From Ruminococcaceae bacterium UBA1417 (lineage in GTDB: Bacteria; Bacillota; Clostridia; Oscillospirales; Acutalibacteraceae), in the NCBI GenBank assembly GCA_002305575.1, contig DBPP01000019.1, forward strand, positions 36,860-65,814: DNA of 28,955 bases. Direction: 5' to 3'. The stretch's first letter is position 1. Each line of letters starts with the position of its first letter. The notes beneath the pieces were generated by a model, which worked only from the letters and a program-made list of their open reading frames with translations, did not search any database and was not told where the DNA came from. This document shows positions 1-7,433 of this stretch, in pieces. Position numbers and translations under genes: made by a program.

Positions 1-683
1 GCGTGTTTCAGGTTGCGGCGCACGAGGATGTTGTGCCGCTTGCAGAGTTGTACAAAATCTGCGAAACGGCGCGCGCAATGCTTGTGGGCGATTTGGCTGT
101 CGGTCGGGTGATCGCGCGGCCGTTTACAGGCACGCTGGGACATTTTACGCGCACGGCGAACCGGCACGACTACGCGCTTCCACCGCCGGGTGAAACGCTG
201 CTCGACCGCTTGCAGGCGGCCGGGAAAACGGTGTATTCGATCGGAAAAATCGCCGACATCTTCGATGGGCGCGGCATCACAAAGGCTGTGCGCACAAGGA
301 ATAACGCCGAGGGCGTCGACGCGGTGTGTGCCGCCATGGCGGAAGATTTCACGGGGCTGTGTTTTGTGAACCTCGTCGATTTTGACATGCTGTACGGCCA
401 CCGCAACGACGTGGACGGCTATGCGGCGGCGCTTTCCTCCTTCGACGCGCGTCTGCCCGCGCTGCTTGCCGCCTTACGCCCGGACGACGTGCTGATGATC
501 ACGGCCGATCACGGCTGCGACCCTGGCACGCCGTCCACCGACCATTCGCGCGAATACATCCCGTTTTTGGCGCTCGGCTGCGGAATCGCGCCGGGCAATT
601 TGGGCACGCGCTGCGGCTTTGACCGCATTGGCCGCGCGGTGGAGCGGTTGCTCGACGGCGATATGGAAGCGTTTGAACTTTAA
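1..683 (+). CDS. deoB: Phosphopentomutase, C-terminal part (cut by window start)
   Basis: Interconverts (deoxy)ribose-1-phosphate and the 5-phosphate, linking nucleoside phosphorylases to DeoC and the pentose-phosphate pathway; cytosolic, Mn-dependent, alkaline-phosphatase superfamily. The frame is open to the window edge and its first visible residues (VFQVAAHEDVVPL) are internal family sequence, so the start lies upstream. The metal-site motifs of the C-terminal half are present: DFDMLYGHR (Asp...His), ADHGCDP (Asp-His) and TDHSREY (His). It is followed 22 bp later by a Nudix gene and then deoD, deoC, cdd and pdp on the same strand, which fits a nucleoside catabolism operon. About 226 of the roughly 390 residues usual for the family are visible. 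Confidence 0.96.
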   Translation, partial: VFQVAAHEDVVPLAELYKICETARAMLVGDLAVGRVIARPFTGTLGHFTRTANRHDYALPPPGETLLDRLQAAGKTVYSIGKIADIFDGRGITKAVRTRNNAEGVDAVCAAMAEDFTGLCFVNLVDFDMLYGHRNDVDGYAAALSSFDARLPALLAALRPDDVLMITADHGCDPGTPSTDHSREYIPFLALGCGIAPGNLGTRCGFDRIGRAVERLLDGDMEAFEL

Positions 684-705
684 AGGGGAATGGAGAGGGG
701 AACCC

Positions 706-1155
706 ATGGCGGGTATTGAAAAAGCGGTTTTCACCAATATGTGTATGGTGACGGACGGCTGCGGCAACGTTCTCGTGCAGGATCGCGCCGACGCAAACTG
801 GCCGGGCATTGTCTTTCCCGGCGGGCACGTGGAGCCGGGCGAGCCGTTCACGGCGGCGGTCATCCGCGAGGTCTTTGAGGAAACGGGGATCACGGTGGAA
901 AACCCGCGGCTGTGCGGTGTGAAGCAATTCCCACTCGACGACGGCACGCGCTACGTCGTGCTGCTCTACAAAGCCGACCGGTTTTCCGGCGCGGTGCGTT
1001 CCTCTGCAGAGGGGGAAGCGCGCTGGACACCGCTCGCGTCGCTTAGGCAGTGCCGCCTTGCCGAGAGTTTCGACGCGATGCTCAAGGTCTTTTGCAGCGA
1101 CACGCGCGGCGAGGTCTGCTGGGACAGCGAAACGGAGGACTGGAAATTTTTATAA
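706..1155 (+). CDS. Nudix hydrolase (MutT/8-oxo-dGTP diphosphatase-like)
   Basis: Hydrolyses a nucleoside-diphosphate-linked substrate; the exact one cannot be read. The 149-residue protein has a complete Nudix box at residues 40-62 (G-x5-E-x7-REVFEETG-I), the Mg-binding catalytic helix. ATG 706 was chosen over an upstream ATG at 619 because it has a GGAGAGGGG ribosome site and because the earlier start would put about 65 bp inside deoB. Lying between deoB and the rest of the nucleoside operon it may clean up modified nucleotides, or deal with (deoxy)nucleoside phosphates, but this is inference from position only. The deoxynucleotide clean-up role is the common default for such MutT-like proteins. 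Confidence 0.88.
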   Translation: MAGIEKAVFTNMCMVTDGCGNVLVQDRADANWPGIVFPGGHVEPGEPFTAAVIREVFEETGITVENPRLCGVKQFPLDDGTRYVVLLYKADRFSGAVRSSAEGEARWTPLASLRQCRLAESFDAMLKVFCSDTRGEVCWDSETEDWKFL

Positions 1156-1211
1156 CAACCGATGGTTCTGCCTTGTCTCGGGCAATCGGTGGGACAGAAA
1201 GGATGAGATCG

Positions 1212-1640
1212 ATGGCAAACTGGAGCCCGGAAGCGGAGCGCATTTTGTCGGAACGCTTCGGCAAAGATAACGTTATTGCGCTGGCAACGGTGGAAAACGG
1301 GGCGCCGCAGGTGCGCTATGTCAACGCCTATTACGAAAACGGCGCGTTCTATGTGATCACCTACGGCCTTTCGAACAAGATGCGGCAGCTCGAAAAAGAC
1401 CCGCAGGCGGCGATTGCCGGCGAATGGTTTACTGCGCACGGCATAGGCGAAAACCTCGGGTATTTTGGAAAGCCGGAGAACGCGGCGATCGCACAAAAGC
1501 TGCGCCGGGCGTTTGCCACGTGGATCGACAACGGCCACAACGATTTCAGCGACGAAAACACCTGTATCCTGCGCGTCCGCCTTGTGGACGGCGTCCTGTT
1601 CTCGCACGGCATGCGGTATGACCTTGTGTTTGAGGCGTAG
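1212..1640 (+). CDS. Pyridoxamine 5'-phosphate oxidase (PPOX)-family flavin-binding protein
   Basis: A 142-residue protein with the split-barrel PPOX pattern: an N-terminal helix, then ALATVENGAPQVRYVNAYYE and GAFYVITYGLSNKM, the strands that normally bind FMN (or F420/heme in relatives). It is not pdxH itself, being too short and lacking the C-terminal PLP-binding region, so the substrate is unknown. The start is ambiguous: ATG 1203 directly abuts AAAGG, while ATG 1212 sits 8 bp after AGGA, so the second is preferred. It lies between the Nudix gene (56 bp gap) and deoD (54 bp gap), transcribed with the nucleoside operon. Its link to nucleoside metabolism is not obvious. Confidence 0.82.
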   Translation: MANWSPEAERILSERFGKDNVIALATVENGAPQVRYVNAYYENGAFYVITYGLSNKMRQLEKDPQAAIAGEWFTAHGIGENLGYFGKPENAAIAQKLRRAFATWIDNGHNDFSDENTCILRVRLVDGVLFSHGMRYDLVFEA

Positions 1641-1694
1641 CTTTACCATCCAAACTTCACACAAAACGATGATTCCGGAAAGGAGTATGCAACC

Positions 1695-2393
1695 ATGACA
1701 CCGCACAACAACGCAAAAAAAGGCGACATCGCGAAGACCGTCCTGATGCCGGGCGACCCGCTCCGCGCGAAATTTATTGCCGAGACGTACCTCGAAAACC
1801 CGGTGTGCTTCAACACTGTGCGCAACATGTTCGGCTATACCGGCACGTTTCAGGGCAAGCCCGTTTCGGTAATGGGGAGCGGCATGGGCATGCCGTCCAT
1901 CGGCATCTACAGCTATGAGCTCTACCATTTCTATGACGTCGACGCGATCATCCGCATCGGCTCGGCGGGCGGTATCGCGGACGGTGTGCAGCTGCGCGAC
2001 GTCGTGATCGGCATGGGCGCGTGCACCGATTCCAACTACGCCGCCCAGTACCGTCTGCCCGGCACGTTTGCGCCAATAGCCGATTTCGGCCTGCTCGAAA
2101 AAGCGGTGGCGCTCGCGCGCGAACGGAACGTGCCCTACCGCGTCGGCAACCTGCTCTCGAGCGACCTGTTTTACGGCGACTGCGCAGACAGCCTCCGCGA
2201 CTGGAAGAAGATGGGCGTGCTTGCCGTCGAAATGGAAGCGGCAGCGCTATATATGAACGCGGCGCGCTGCGGCAAGAAGGCGCTTGCCATCGCGACCATT
2301 TCCGACCTGCCACTGACCGGCGAAGGTACGACGGCGGAAGAACGCCAGACGACGTTCACCCAGATGATGGAAATTGCGCTGCGGCTGGCGTAA
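1695..2393 (+). CDS. deoD: Purine-nucleoside phosphorylase, hexameric DeoD type
   Basis: Phosphorolysis of purine (deoxy)nucleosides to base plus (deoxy)ribose-1-phosphate. The 232-residue length is standard for trimeric-dimer DeoD enzymes. Visible motifs: phosphate-binding GDPLRAK (residues 20-26), GSGMGMPS (61-68), RDVVIGMGACTDS (101-113), VEMEAAALY (178-186, ribose binding) and catalytic Asp204 in TISDLPLTGE. Most relatives have SDHIRT here, so the loop after the catalytic Asp differs (LPLTGE), which could shift base preference. A GGAAAGGAG ribosome site precedes ATG 1695. Products feed DeoB upstream and then DeoC downstream. Confidence 0.96.
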   Translation: MTPHNNAKKGDIAKTVLMPGDPLRAKFIAETYLENPVCFNTVRNMFGYTGTFQGKPVSVMGSGMGMPSIGIYSYELYHFYDVDAIIRIGSAGGIADGVQLRDVVIGMGACTDSNYAAQYRLPGTFAPIADFGLLEKAVALARERNVPYRVGNLLSSDLFYGDCADSLRDWKKMGVLAVEMEAAALYMNAARCGKKALAIATISDLPLTGEGTTAEERQTTFTQMMEIALRLA

Positions 2394-2428
2394 GTGAAAT
2401 TTGTGTGCGGAAAGGAAACGGTGAAGCC

Positions 2429-3094
2429 ATGACAGAAAAGGAAATCCTCCGCCATGTCGACCACACGCTGCTCGGCGTGGCGGCGACCTGGGACGAGATT
2501 CGCGCCATTGTCGACGACGGCATCCGCTTTGAGACGGCGAGCGTCTGTATTCCGCCGTGTTTTGTGCAGGCGGCTGCGGCGCATGCGGCGGGCCGCGTGC
2601 CGATTTGTACCGTTATTGGGTTTCCCAACGGGTACAATACGACGGCGGCGAAAGTGTTTGAAGCGCGAGACGCCGTGCAAAACGGCGCGGCGGAAATCGA
2701 TATGGTGATCCCCGTCGGTGCGGTCAAGGCCGGCGCATTCCGGGACGTCGAGGCGGAGATCCGCACGGTCAAGGACGCGTGCGGCGGAAAAATCCTCAAG
2801 GTCATCATCGAGACGTGTCTTCTGACGGATGACGAAAAGCGGCGTCTATGCGGGATTGTCGCCGCGGCGGGCGCCGATTACATCAAGACTTCGACGGGCT
2901 TTCAGGCGGGCGGCGCAACGTTTGCGGACGTCGCGCTGATGCGTGAAGCTTCGCCGGATACACTGAAAATCAAGGCGGCGGGCGGCATCGCGTCGTTCGA
3001 GGACGCTGAACGCTTCCTCGCGCTCGGTGCGGACAGGCTCGGCACGTCCCGCCTTGTGAAAATTCTGAAAAATGAGGCGCAGCATGGCGATTGA
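2429..3094 (+). CDS. deoC: Deoxyribose-phosphate aldolase
   Basis: Class I aldolase that splits 2-deoxyribose-5-phosphate into acetaldehyde and glyceraldehyde-3-phosphate, the last step of deoxynucleoside catabolism. The 221-residue TIM barrel has the Schiff-base lysine K153 in DYIKTSTGF, the helper lysine K182 in LKIKAAGGI, and the proton-relay Asp91 in EIDMVI. ATG 2429 follows AAAGGAAACGGTG, 35 bp after deoD; a longer frame extends upstream through deoD but has no ribosome site and lacks family similarity there. The C-terminus overlaps cdd by 11 bp, so the two are probably translationally coupled. Confidence 0.97.
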   Translation: MTEKEILRHVDHTLLGVAATWDEIRAIVDDGIRFETASVCIPPCFVQAAAAHAAGRVPICTVIGFPNGYNTTAAKVFEARDAVQNGAAEIDMVIPVGAVKAGAFRDVEAEIRTVKDACGGKILKVIIETCLLTDDEKRRLCGIVAAAGADYIKTSTGFQAGGATFADVALMREASPDTLKIKAAGGIASFEDAERFLALGADRLGTSRLVKILKNEAQHGD

Positions 3095-3515
3095 GTGGAA
3101 CAGGAAAATCGCAGAGCGGCTTGCCGCCATGGCGTTGCAGGCGCGGGAAACGGCATACTGCCCGTATTCGGGGTTTGCGGTTGGCGCCGCTCTGCTCGCG
3201 GAAAGCGGGAGAATTTATACGGGCGGCAACATTGAAAACGCCGCGTATACGCCGACGAATTGCGCGGAGCGCACGGCGTTCTTCAAGGCTGTGTCTGAAG
3301 GTGAGCGCCGCTTTGCCGCGATCGCTGTTGCGGGCGGCAAAGCCGGGGAAACACCCGTGGAATTTTGCGCGCCGTGCGGCGTATGCCGGCAGGTCATGCG
3401 CGAATTCTGTGCCGACGATTTTAAAATTGTCCTTGCCAAAGCGGACGGCGTACAAATTCATACGTTGGCGCAGCTTTTGCCGCAAAGCTTTTCGCCGGCC
3501 AACCTCGCAAAGTGA
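3084..3515 (+). CDS. cdd: Cytidine deaminase
   Basis: Zn-dependent deamination of (deoxy)cytidine to (deoxy)uridine, feeding the downstream pyrimidine phosphorylase. The 143-residue protein shows both catalytic motifs of the small tetrameric type: TNCAER (zinc ligand C60 and catalytic E62) and APCGVC (ligands C98 and C101). ATG 3084 is preferred because GAGG lies 6 bp upstream; ATG 3072, four codons earlier, lacks a site. The start lies inside the 3' end of deoC. Gap to pdp is 13 bp and contains AAGGAGGT. Confidence 0.96.
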   Translation: MAIEWNRKIAERLAAMALQARETAYCPYSGFAVGAALLAESGRIYTGGNIENAAYTPTNCAERTAFFKAVSEGERRFAAIAVAGGKAGETPVEFCAPCGVCRQVMREFCADDFKIVLAKADGVQIHTLAQLLPQSFSPANLAK

Positions 3516-3528
3516 AGGAGGTAAACCC

Positions 3529-4833
3529 ATGCATATGGTGGATTTGATCCGCAAAAAGCGGTACGGCGGCGCGCTCAGCGACGCGGAGATCGACGCGGTT
3601 GTGCGCGGCGCGACGGACGGCAGCATTCCGGATTACCAGCTTTCGGCGCTGATGATGGCGATCTGTTTTCAGGGCATGACCAAGCACGAGACGGCCCGTC
3701 TGACACGCGCGATGGCGCGTTCAGGCGATATGGTCGACCTTTCGGGTATTGATGGCGTCAAGGTTGACAAGCATTCGACCGGCGGTGTCGGCGACAAAAC
3801 CAGCCTTGTGATTGTGCCGATTGCCGCGGCCTGCGGCGTGAAGGTTGCGAAGATGAGCGGTCGCGGGCTGGGCCACACGGGCGGCACCGTCGACAAAATG
3901 GAGAGTATCCCCGGGATGCGCACGGCGATCGACCGCGCGGAATTTCTGGAGATCGTCAACCGCGTGGGCTGCGCCGTCATCGGGCAGTCCGGCAACCTGT
4001 GCCCGGCGGACAAAAAGCTTTACGCGTTACGGGATGTGACCGGTACCGTTGAGAGTATTCCGCTGATTGCGTCGTCGATCATGAGCAAGAAGATCGCGGC
4101 CGGCAGCGACCGCATTCTGCTCGACGTAAAGACGGGCAGCGGTGCATTCATGAAAACGCAGGCGGATGCCGAAGCGCTTGCCCGCGAAATGGTGGAGATC
4201 GGCGCGCTTGTCGGCCGGAAAACCGTGGCGCTCCTCACCGATATGGATCGGCCGCTCGGGCATGCCATCGGCAATGCGCTCGAGATCGCCGAAGTCTGCG
4301 ACACGTTGCTTGGGCACGGGCCGGCCGACCTCAGCGCCATGTGTCTCGAGCTCGCAGCGAACATGATCTACCTCGGCGAAAAAGCCGAGACGCTAGACGA
4401 AGCGCGGCGGCTGGCGCAGGCAGCGGTCGAAAGCGGCGCGGCTTTCGAAAAGTTGTGCGCAATGGTCGAGGCGCAGGGCGGCGACACCGCATACCTGCGC
4501 GATACGGACCGTCTGGCGCGCGGCAAGGTGCAGGCGACGTTTGCGGCGCCGGAAAGCGGCTATATCATCCACGCCGACGCCGAACAGATCGGCCGTGCAA
4601 GCGTCCTGCTCGGTGCGGGCCGCGAAACGAAGGACAGCGCAATCGATTTCGGTGCGGGTATTGTGCTGCACAAGAACAAGGGCGATGGCGTACAGGCCGG
4701 CGAACCGATTGCCACGCTCTACGCTGACAGCTCTGAACAGTGTGACGAAGCGCAGGAAGCGCTCCAAGCGGCGTTTGTGTTCGGCCCGGAGAAGCCGGCC
4801 GAAACCCCGCTGGTCTTGGCACGCATTGAATAA
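3529..4833 (+). CDS. pdp: Pyrimidine-nucleoside phosphorylase (thymidine phosphorylase family)
   Basis: Phosphorolysis of (deoxy)uridine and thymidine to base plus (deoxy)ribose-1-phosphate. The 434-residue length fits the family. The family signature SGRGLGHTGGTVDKMES (residues 110-126) is intact, the phosphate-binding KHSTGGVGDK is at 81-90, and the substrate region YALRDVTGTVESIPLIASSIMSKK follows. The Bacillus-type Pdp assignment (broad pyrimidine range) is favoured over DeoA by length and neighbours, but the sequence alone does not settle substrate range. A near-perfect AAGGAGGT ribosome site lies 6 bp upstream. Last gene of the operon; a hairpin follows within 4 bp. Confidence 0.95.
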   Translation: MHMVDLIRKKRYGGALSDAEIDAVVRGATDGSIPDYQLSALMMAICFQGMTKHETARLTRAMARSGDMVDLSGIDGVKVDKHSTGGVGDKTSLVIVPIAAACGVKVAKMSGRGLGHTGGTVDKMESIPGMRTAIDRAEFLEIVNRVGCAVIGQSGNLCPADKKLYALRDVTGTVESIPLIASSIMSKKIAAGSDRILLDVKTGSGAFMKTQADAEALAREMVEIGALVGRKTVALLTDMDRPLGHAIGNALEIAEVCDTLLGHGPADLSAMCLELAANMIYLGEKAETLDEARRLAQAAVESGAAFEKLCAMVEAQGGDTAYLRDTDRLARGKVQATFAAPESGYIIHADAEQIGRASVLLGAGRETKDSAIDFGAGIVLHKNKGDGVQAGEPIATLYADSSEQCDEAQEALQAAFVFGPEKPAETPLVLARIE

Positions 4834-4865
4834 AAAACACACGCACCCTTTCGGCATGCGTGTGT
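4832..4865 (-). terminator. Intrinsic terminator for the cyclophilin gene, probably shared by pdp
   Basis: A 9-bp perfect stem (ACACACGCA at 4837-4845 with TGCGTGTGT at 4857-4865) around an 11-nt loop. On the minus strand it is followed by a run of T (plus-strand AAAAAA), the canonical form, ending the gene starting at 5509. In the plus direction the tail is only moderately T-rich, so it may also end the deo operon. Confidence 0.8.
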
Positions 4866-4906
4866 AAGATTGTTGTGTTTTGAAGTATACGAATCCGCGC
4901 TCTGCG

Positions 4907-4980
4907 CAGCGGTGCCTCGCTTGTGCGAGCCTGTGCAAACACAGGCGACCGCGCGGACAGTCGCCGCGGCACGTTGCCGC
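4907..4980. repeat. GC-rich stretch of nested inverted repeats between pdp and the cyclophilin gene
   Basis: Contains four perfect hairpins in tandem: CTCGC/GCGAG (4916-4929), GCCTGTG/CACAGGC with a CAAA loop (4929-4946), GCGAC/GTCGC (4945-4964) and GCGGCA/TGCCGC (4966-4980). An outer pairing GTGCC (4912-4916) with GGCAC (4968-4972) would close the first three into a three-armed junction. It is in the 3' untranslated part of the minus-strand cyclophilin transcript. It matches no RNA family I recognise; it may be a dispersed palindromic repeat or a structured RNA. Confidence 0.55.
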
Positions 4981-4981
4981 C

Positions 4982-5509
4982 TTAGCCGCGCTCGGGACCG
5001 GTGACGGGTTCGTCGTACGCGACGCCGAAAGTCTCCACCGTGACCTTTTCCATGACCTGATCCTCGCGGGGGCGGTCCGACCAGTCGCGGGGGCTCGAGA
5101 CGATCGCCTGCGCAACGTCCATACCTTCAATGACCTTGCCGAAAGCGGCGTACTGGCCATCGAGGTGCGGCGCGTCGTCGACCATGATGAAGAACTGGCT
5201 GCCGGCGCTGTTTGGACGCTGGCTTCTCGCCATCGAGAGCACGCCGGTCGTGTGACGCAGATCGTTGGCGAAGCCATTCATCGCGAACTCACCGCGGATG
5301 CCATAGCCCGGGCCGCCCATGCCGGTGCCGGTCGGGTCGCCGCCCTGAATCATAAAGCCGGGAATGACGCGGTGGAAAATTGTGCCGTCATAGAAGCCTT
5401 TCTGAATCAGGGAAATGAAATTGTTGACGGTGTTCGGCGCAATTTCGGGGTACAGCTCCGCCTTGATCGTGCCGCGGGAGGTTTCGATGGTGACAACAGG
5501 ATTCTGCAT
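4982..5509 (-). CDS. ppiB: Peptidyl-prolyl cis-trans isomerase, cyclophilin type
   Basis: Catalyses proline cis-trans isomerisation during protein folding. The 175-residue single-domain cyclophilin has the active-site stretch FHRVIPGFMIQGGDPTGTG (catalytic Arg in FHRV), then SQFFIMVDDAPHLDGQYAAFGKV. No signal peptide or lipobox, so cytosolic. ATG 5509 is preferred over the 16-codon longer frame because AAGGAGT lies about 8 bp upstream and the family begins at this point. Transcribed alone on the minus strand, convergent with the deo operon and divergent from exonuclease III. Confidence 0.95.
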   Translation of the reverse strand: MQNPVVTIETSRGTIKAELYPEIAPNTVNNFISLIQKGFYDGTIFHRVIPGFMIQGGDPTGTGMGGPGYGIRGEFAMNGFANDLRHTTGVLSMARSQRPNSAGSQFFIMVDDAPHLDGQYAAFGKVIEGMDVAQAIVSSPRDWSDRPREDQVMEKVTVETFGVAYDEPVTGPERG

Positions 5510-5580
5510 AGTTGTGGACTCCTTCCTGAATTTGTCCGCCGATTTGGCGGCGGGCATAAGTTCTTTTACAAGTATTTTTC

Positions 5581-5609
5581 AGTATAACACAGATTATCCG
5601 AAATGGGAA
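5581..5609 (-). promoter_or_regulatory. Possible sigma-A promoter of the cyclophilin gene
   Basis: On the minus strand TTCCCA (5609-5604) and TATACT (5586-5581) are separated by 17 bp, 72 bp before the start codon. The -35 matches consensus at 4 of 6 positions only. A CCGCC/GGCGG hairpin lies in the resulting leader near 5537-5552. Confidence 0.4.
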
Positions 5610-5620
5610 GTGATTTTGCC

Positions 5621-6373
5621 TTGAAACTGGTTTCCTGGAATGTAAACGGCCTGCGCGCCTGCATGGCGAAGGGCTTTACGGATTTTCTGCAGGCGGAGGA
5701 CCCCGACGTCATCTGCCTGCAGGAAACGAAAATGCAGAAGGAGCAGGCGGATTTTGATTTTCCTGGCTACACGGAATACTGGTTTTCCGCCGAAAAGAAG
5801 GGCTACTCCGGCACCGCGATCTTTACAAAGATGGCGCCGCTCGCCGTGACCTATGGCATCGGCGTACCGGAGGTTGACGCGGAAGGCCGCGTGATCTGCG
5901 CGGAATACGCGGATTTTTACCTCGTCGCGGTCTATACGCCGAACGCCCAGCGCGAGCTTGTGCGCATCGATTTCCGCATGGCGTTTGAGGATGCGTTCCG
6001 CGCATATCTTGAAAAGCTGCACGAGAAAAAGCCGGTGATCGTCTGCGGCGATATGAACGTCGCGCATAGGATGATTGACATCAAAAACGCAAAGGCGAAC
6101 ATCGGCAATGCCGGCTTCTCCTACGAGGAGCGCGGCAAGTTTTCCGAGCTGCTCGCGGCGGGCTTCAACGACACCTTTCGCATGCTGTACCCCGACAAAA
6201 CCGACGCGTATTCGTGGTGGTCATACATGGGTAAGGCGCGGGAAAAGAATGTCGGCTGGCGCATCGATTATTTCCTTGTCACCGACGAACTGCGCGAGCG
6301 CGTCGAGGACAGCCGCATTTTGAGCGAAGTTGTGGGCAGTGACCACTGCCCGGTGGAGTTGATTTTGAAATGA
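5621..6373 (+). CDS. xth: Exodeoxyribonuclease III (AP endonuclease)
   Basis: Mg-dependent AP endonuclease and 3'-5' exonuclease of base-excision repair. The 250-residue protein has the whole EEP fold: KLVSWNVNGLRA at the N-terminus, catalytic Glu in CLQETK, YTPNAQ, CGDMNVAH (Asp/Asn pair), WWSYMG, GWRIDYFLV and the terminal GSDHCPVEL with the catalytic His. The TTG at 5621 is chosen because the family starts exactly here and GGGAAGTGA lies 8 bp upstream; ATG 5603, six codons earlier, has no ribosome site. Its stop overlaps the next start (ATGA). Confidence 0.95.
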   Translation: MKLVSWNVNGLRACMAKGFTDFLQAEDPDVICLQETKMQKEQADFDFPGYTEYWFSAEKKGYSGTAIFTKMAPLAVTYGIGVPEVDAEGRVICAEYADFYLVAVYTPNAQRELVRIDFRMAFEDAFRAYLEKLHEKKPVIVCGDMNVAHRMIDIKNAKANIGNAGFSYEERGKFSELLAAGFNDTFRMLYPDKTDAYSWWSYMGKAREKNVGWRIDYFLVTDELRERVEDSRILSEVVGSDHCPVELILK

Positions 6374-7062
6374 TGGCGTTCAGAGAGATGAAAACGGTAC
6401 ACCTGCTGCTCAAGCCGACGGAAGACGGCTGGCTGGTCATGCATAAAAAATTTAAGACGTTCTACGGAACGATCACCGGCACGCAGGCGGGCGATGCCGC
6501 CCGGCTTGCGGCGGATTTTGGGGAGAACGAAGCGGCGCGCGCCGAGGCGCTTGAGGCCGCCGTGCGGGAGATCTTTGCGAATACCGGCGTCTCCTGCATT
6601 TTCTGCGGCAATGCGGAAATTACGCGCGCGGCCTGGCAGGTAGAGGAAGACAAGCGCAATGCGGCGCTGCACCGGACCGCGGCGGATTACGCGGATGTCC
6701 TTGGTCGGCCGGTGCACTGCGTTATGGACCGTCCGCTCGGCTCGCGCCATCCGCGCTATCCCGAGATGCTGTATACGGTCAATTACGGCTGCGTGCCCGG
6801 TGTGATGGCCGGCGACGGCGCGGAGCAGGACGTCTACATTCTCGGCCCGACGGTTCCGCTGCAGACGTTCGACGGCGTTGTGATCGCCGTCATCCACCGC
6901 CTGGACGATTGTGAGGACAAATGGGTCGTTGCCGAATCGGGGGCGCGGTACACGGCGGACGAGATTCGCGCAGCCGTCGCGTTTCAGGAAAAGTATTATC
7001 AAAGCGAATTGATCCTGAATGGCCAAAGCATGGGGGAAATTCACGGGGGAACACAGCGGTGA
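6370..7062 (+). CDS. Two-part protein: unknown N-terminal domain plus inorganic-pyrophosphatase-like C-terminal domain
   Basis: The 230-residue protein overlaps xth by 4 bp (ATGA), so translation is coupled. From about residue 117 it resembles the short clostridial proteins annotated as inorganic pyrophosphatase: DRPLGSRHPRYPEMLYTVNYGCVPGVMAGDGAEQDVYIL, then IAVIHRLDDCEDKWVV and a final helical AVAFQEKYY (shown here in pieces for their order: DRPLGSRHPRYP, YTVNYGCVPG, GAEQDVYILG). The acidic D-x-D-x-P-x-D metal site of true family I pyrophosphatases is not visible, so enzyme activity is unproven. Residues 7-100 (KTVHLLLKPTEDGW..., CIFCGN) form an extra domain I do not recognise. Alternative starts are ATG 6373 and 6388. 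Confidence 0.7.
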   Translation: MMAFREMKTVHLLLKPTEDGWLVMHKKFKTFYGTITGTQAGDAARLAADFGENEAARAEALEAAVREIFANTGVSCIFCGNAEITRAAWQVEEDKRNAALHRTAADYADVLGRPVHCVMDRPLGSRHPRYPEMLYTVNYGCVPGVMAGDGAEQDVYILGPTVPLQTFDGVVIAVIHRLDDCEDKWVVAESGARYTADEIRAAVAFQEKYYQSELILNGQSMGEIHGGTQR

Positions 7063-7388
7063 AGCCGGTCAAAATCACGGTGATCCGCAAAGAATTTTTC
7101 CCCGAGCTGGCAGACCGGTATCTGACGGAGGGAAAAAACGTCGGCGCGTGCCCGCTGCTCGAGGTGGGCGATTCGTTTGTCTTTTCTGGCGGCGCCGTTA
7201 TGCCGGAGGGCTTCTGCCCTTGGGCGTGGCACGACATTTACGGGAGCGTCAGCGCTCTGGCGGCCGGCGCCACTTATACGCCATGGAACAATCGCGACGG
7301 CCAGACAATTGTCTGCTGTACGGATGGAATCCGCCCGGTGGTTTTTGACCTGCGGGCGTTGGGCGACGCGGAAAACACCGCAGAGTAA
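7059..7388 (+). CDS. TIGR04076-family protein of unknown function
   Basis: A 109-residue protein whose body (CPLLEVGDSFVFSG, MPEGFCPWAWHDIY, TPWNNRDGQTIVCCTDGIRPVVF) is the conserved pattern of the TIGR04076 family, common in Clostridia and with no known activity. Conserved cysteines (C27, C53, and the CC pair near residue 88) could bind metal or be redox-active; this is speculation. It starts at GTG 7059, overlapping the previous stop by 4 bp, with GGGGGA 8 bp upstream. A weak hairpin at 7395-7416 separates it from the AraC regulator. Confidence 0.85.
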   Translation: MKPVKITVIRKEFFPELADRYLTEGKNVGACPLLEVGDSFVFSGGAVMPEGFCPWAWHDIYGSVSALAAGATYTPWNNRDGQTIVCCTDGIRPVVFDLRALGDAENTAE

Positions 7389-7394
7389 ATCGAG

Positions 7395-7421
7395 CGCGCG
7401 CTTCGGACTGCGCGCGGTTTT
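7395..7421 (+). terminator. Weak terminator-like hairpin
   Basis: A 7-bp GC stem (CGCGCGC at 7395-7401 with GCGCGCG at 7410-7416) with loop TTCGGACT, followed by only GTTTT. It may cause partial termination before the AraC-type gene, whose ribosome site begins at about 7423. Confidence 0.45.
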
Positions 7422-7433
7422 CGGGGGAAAGTC

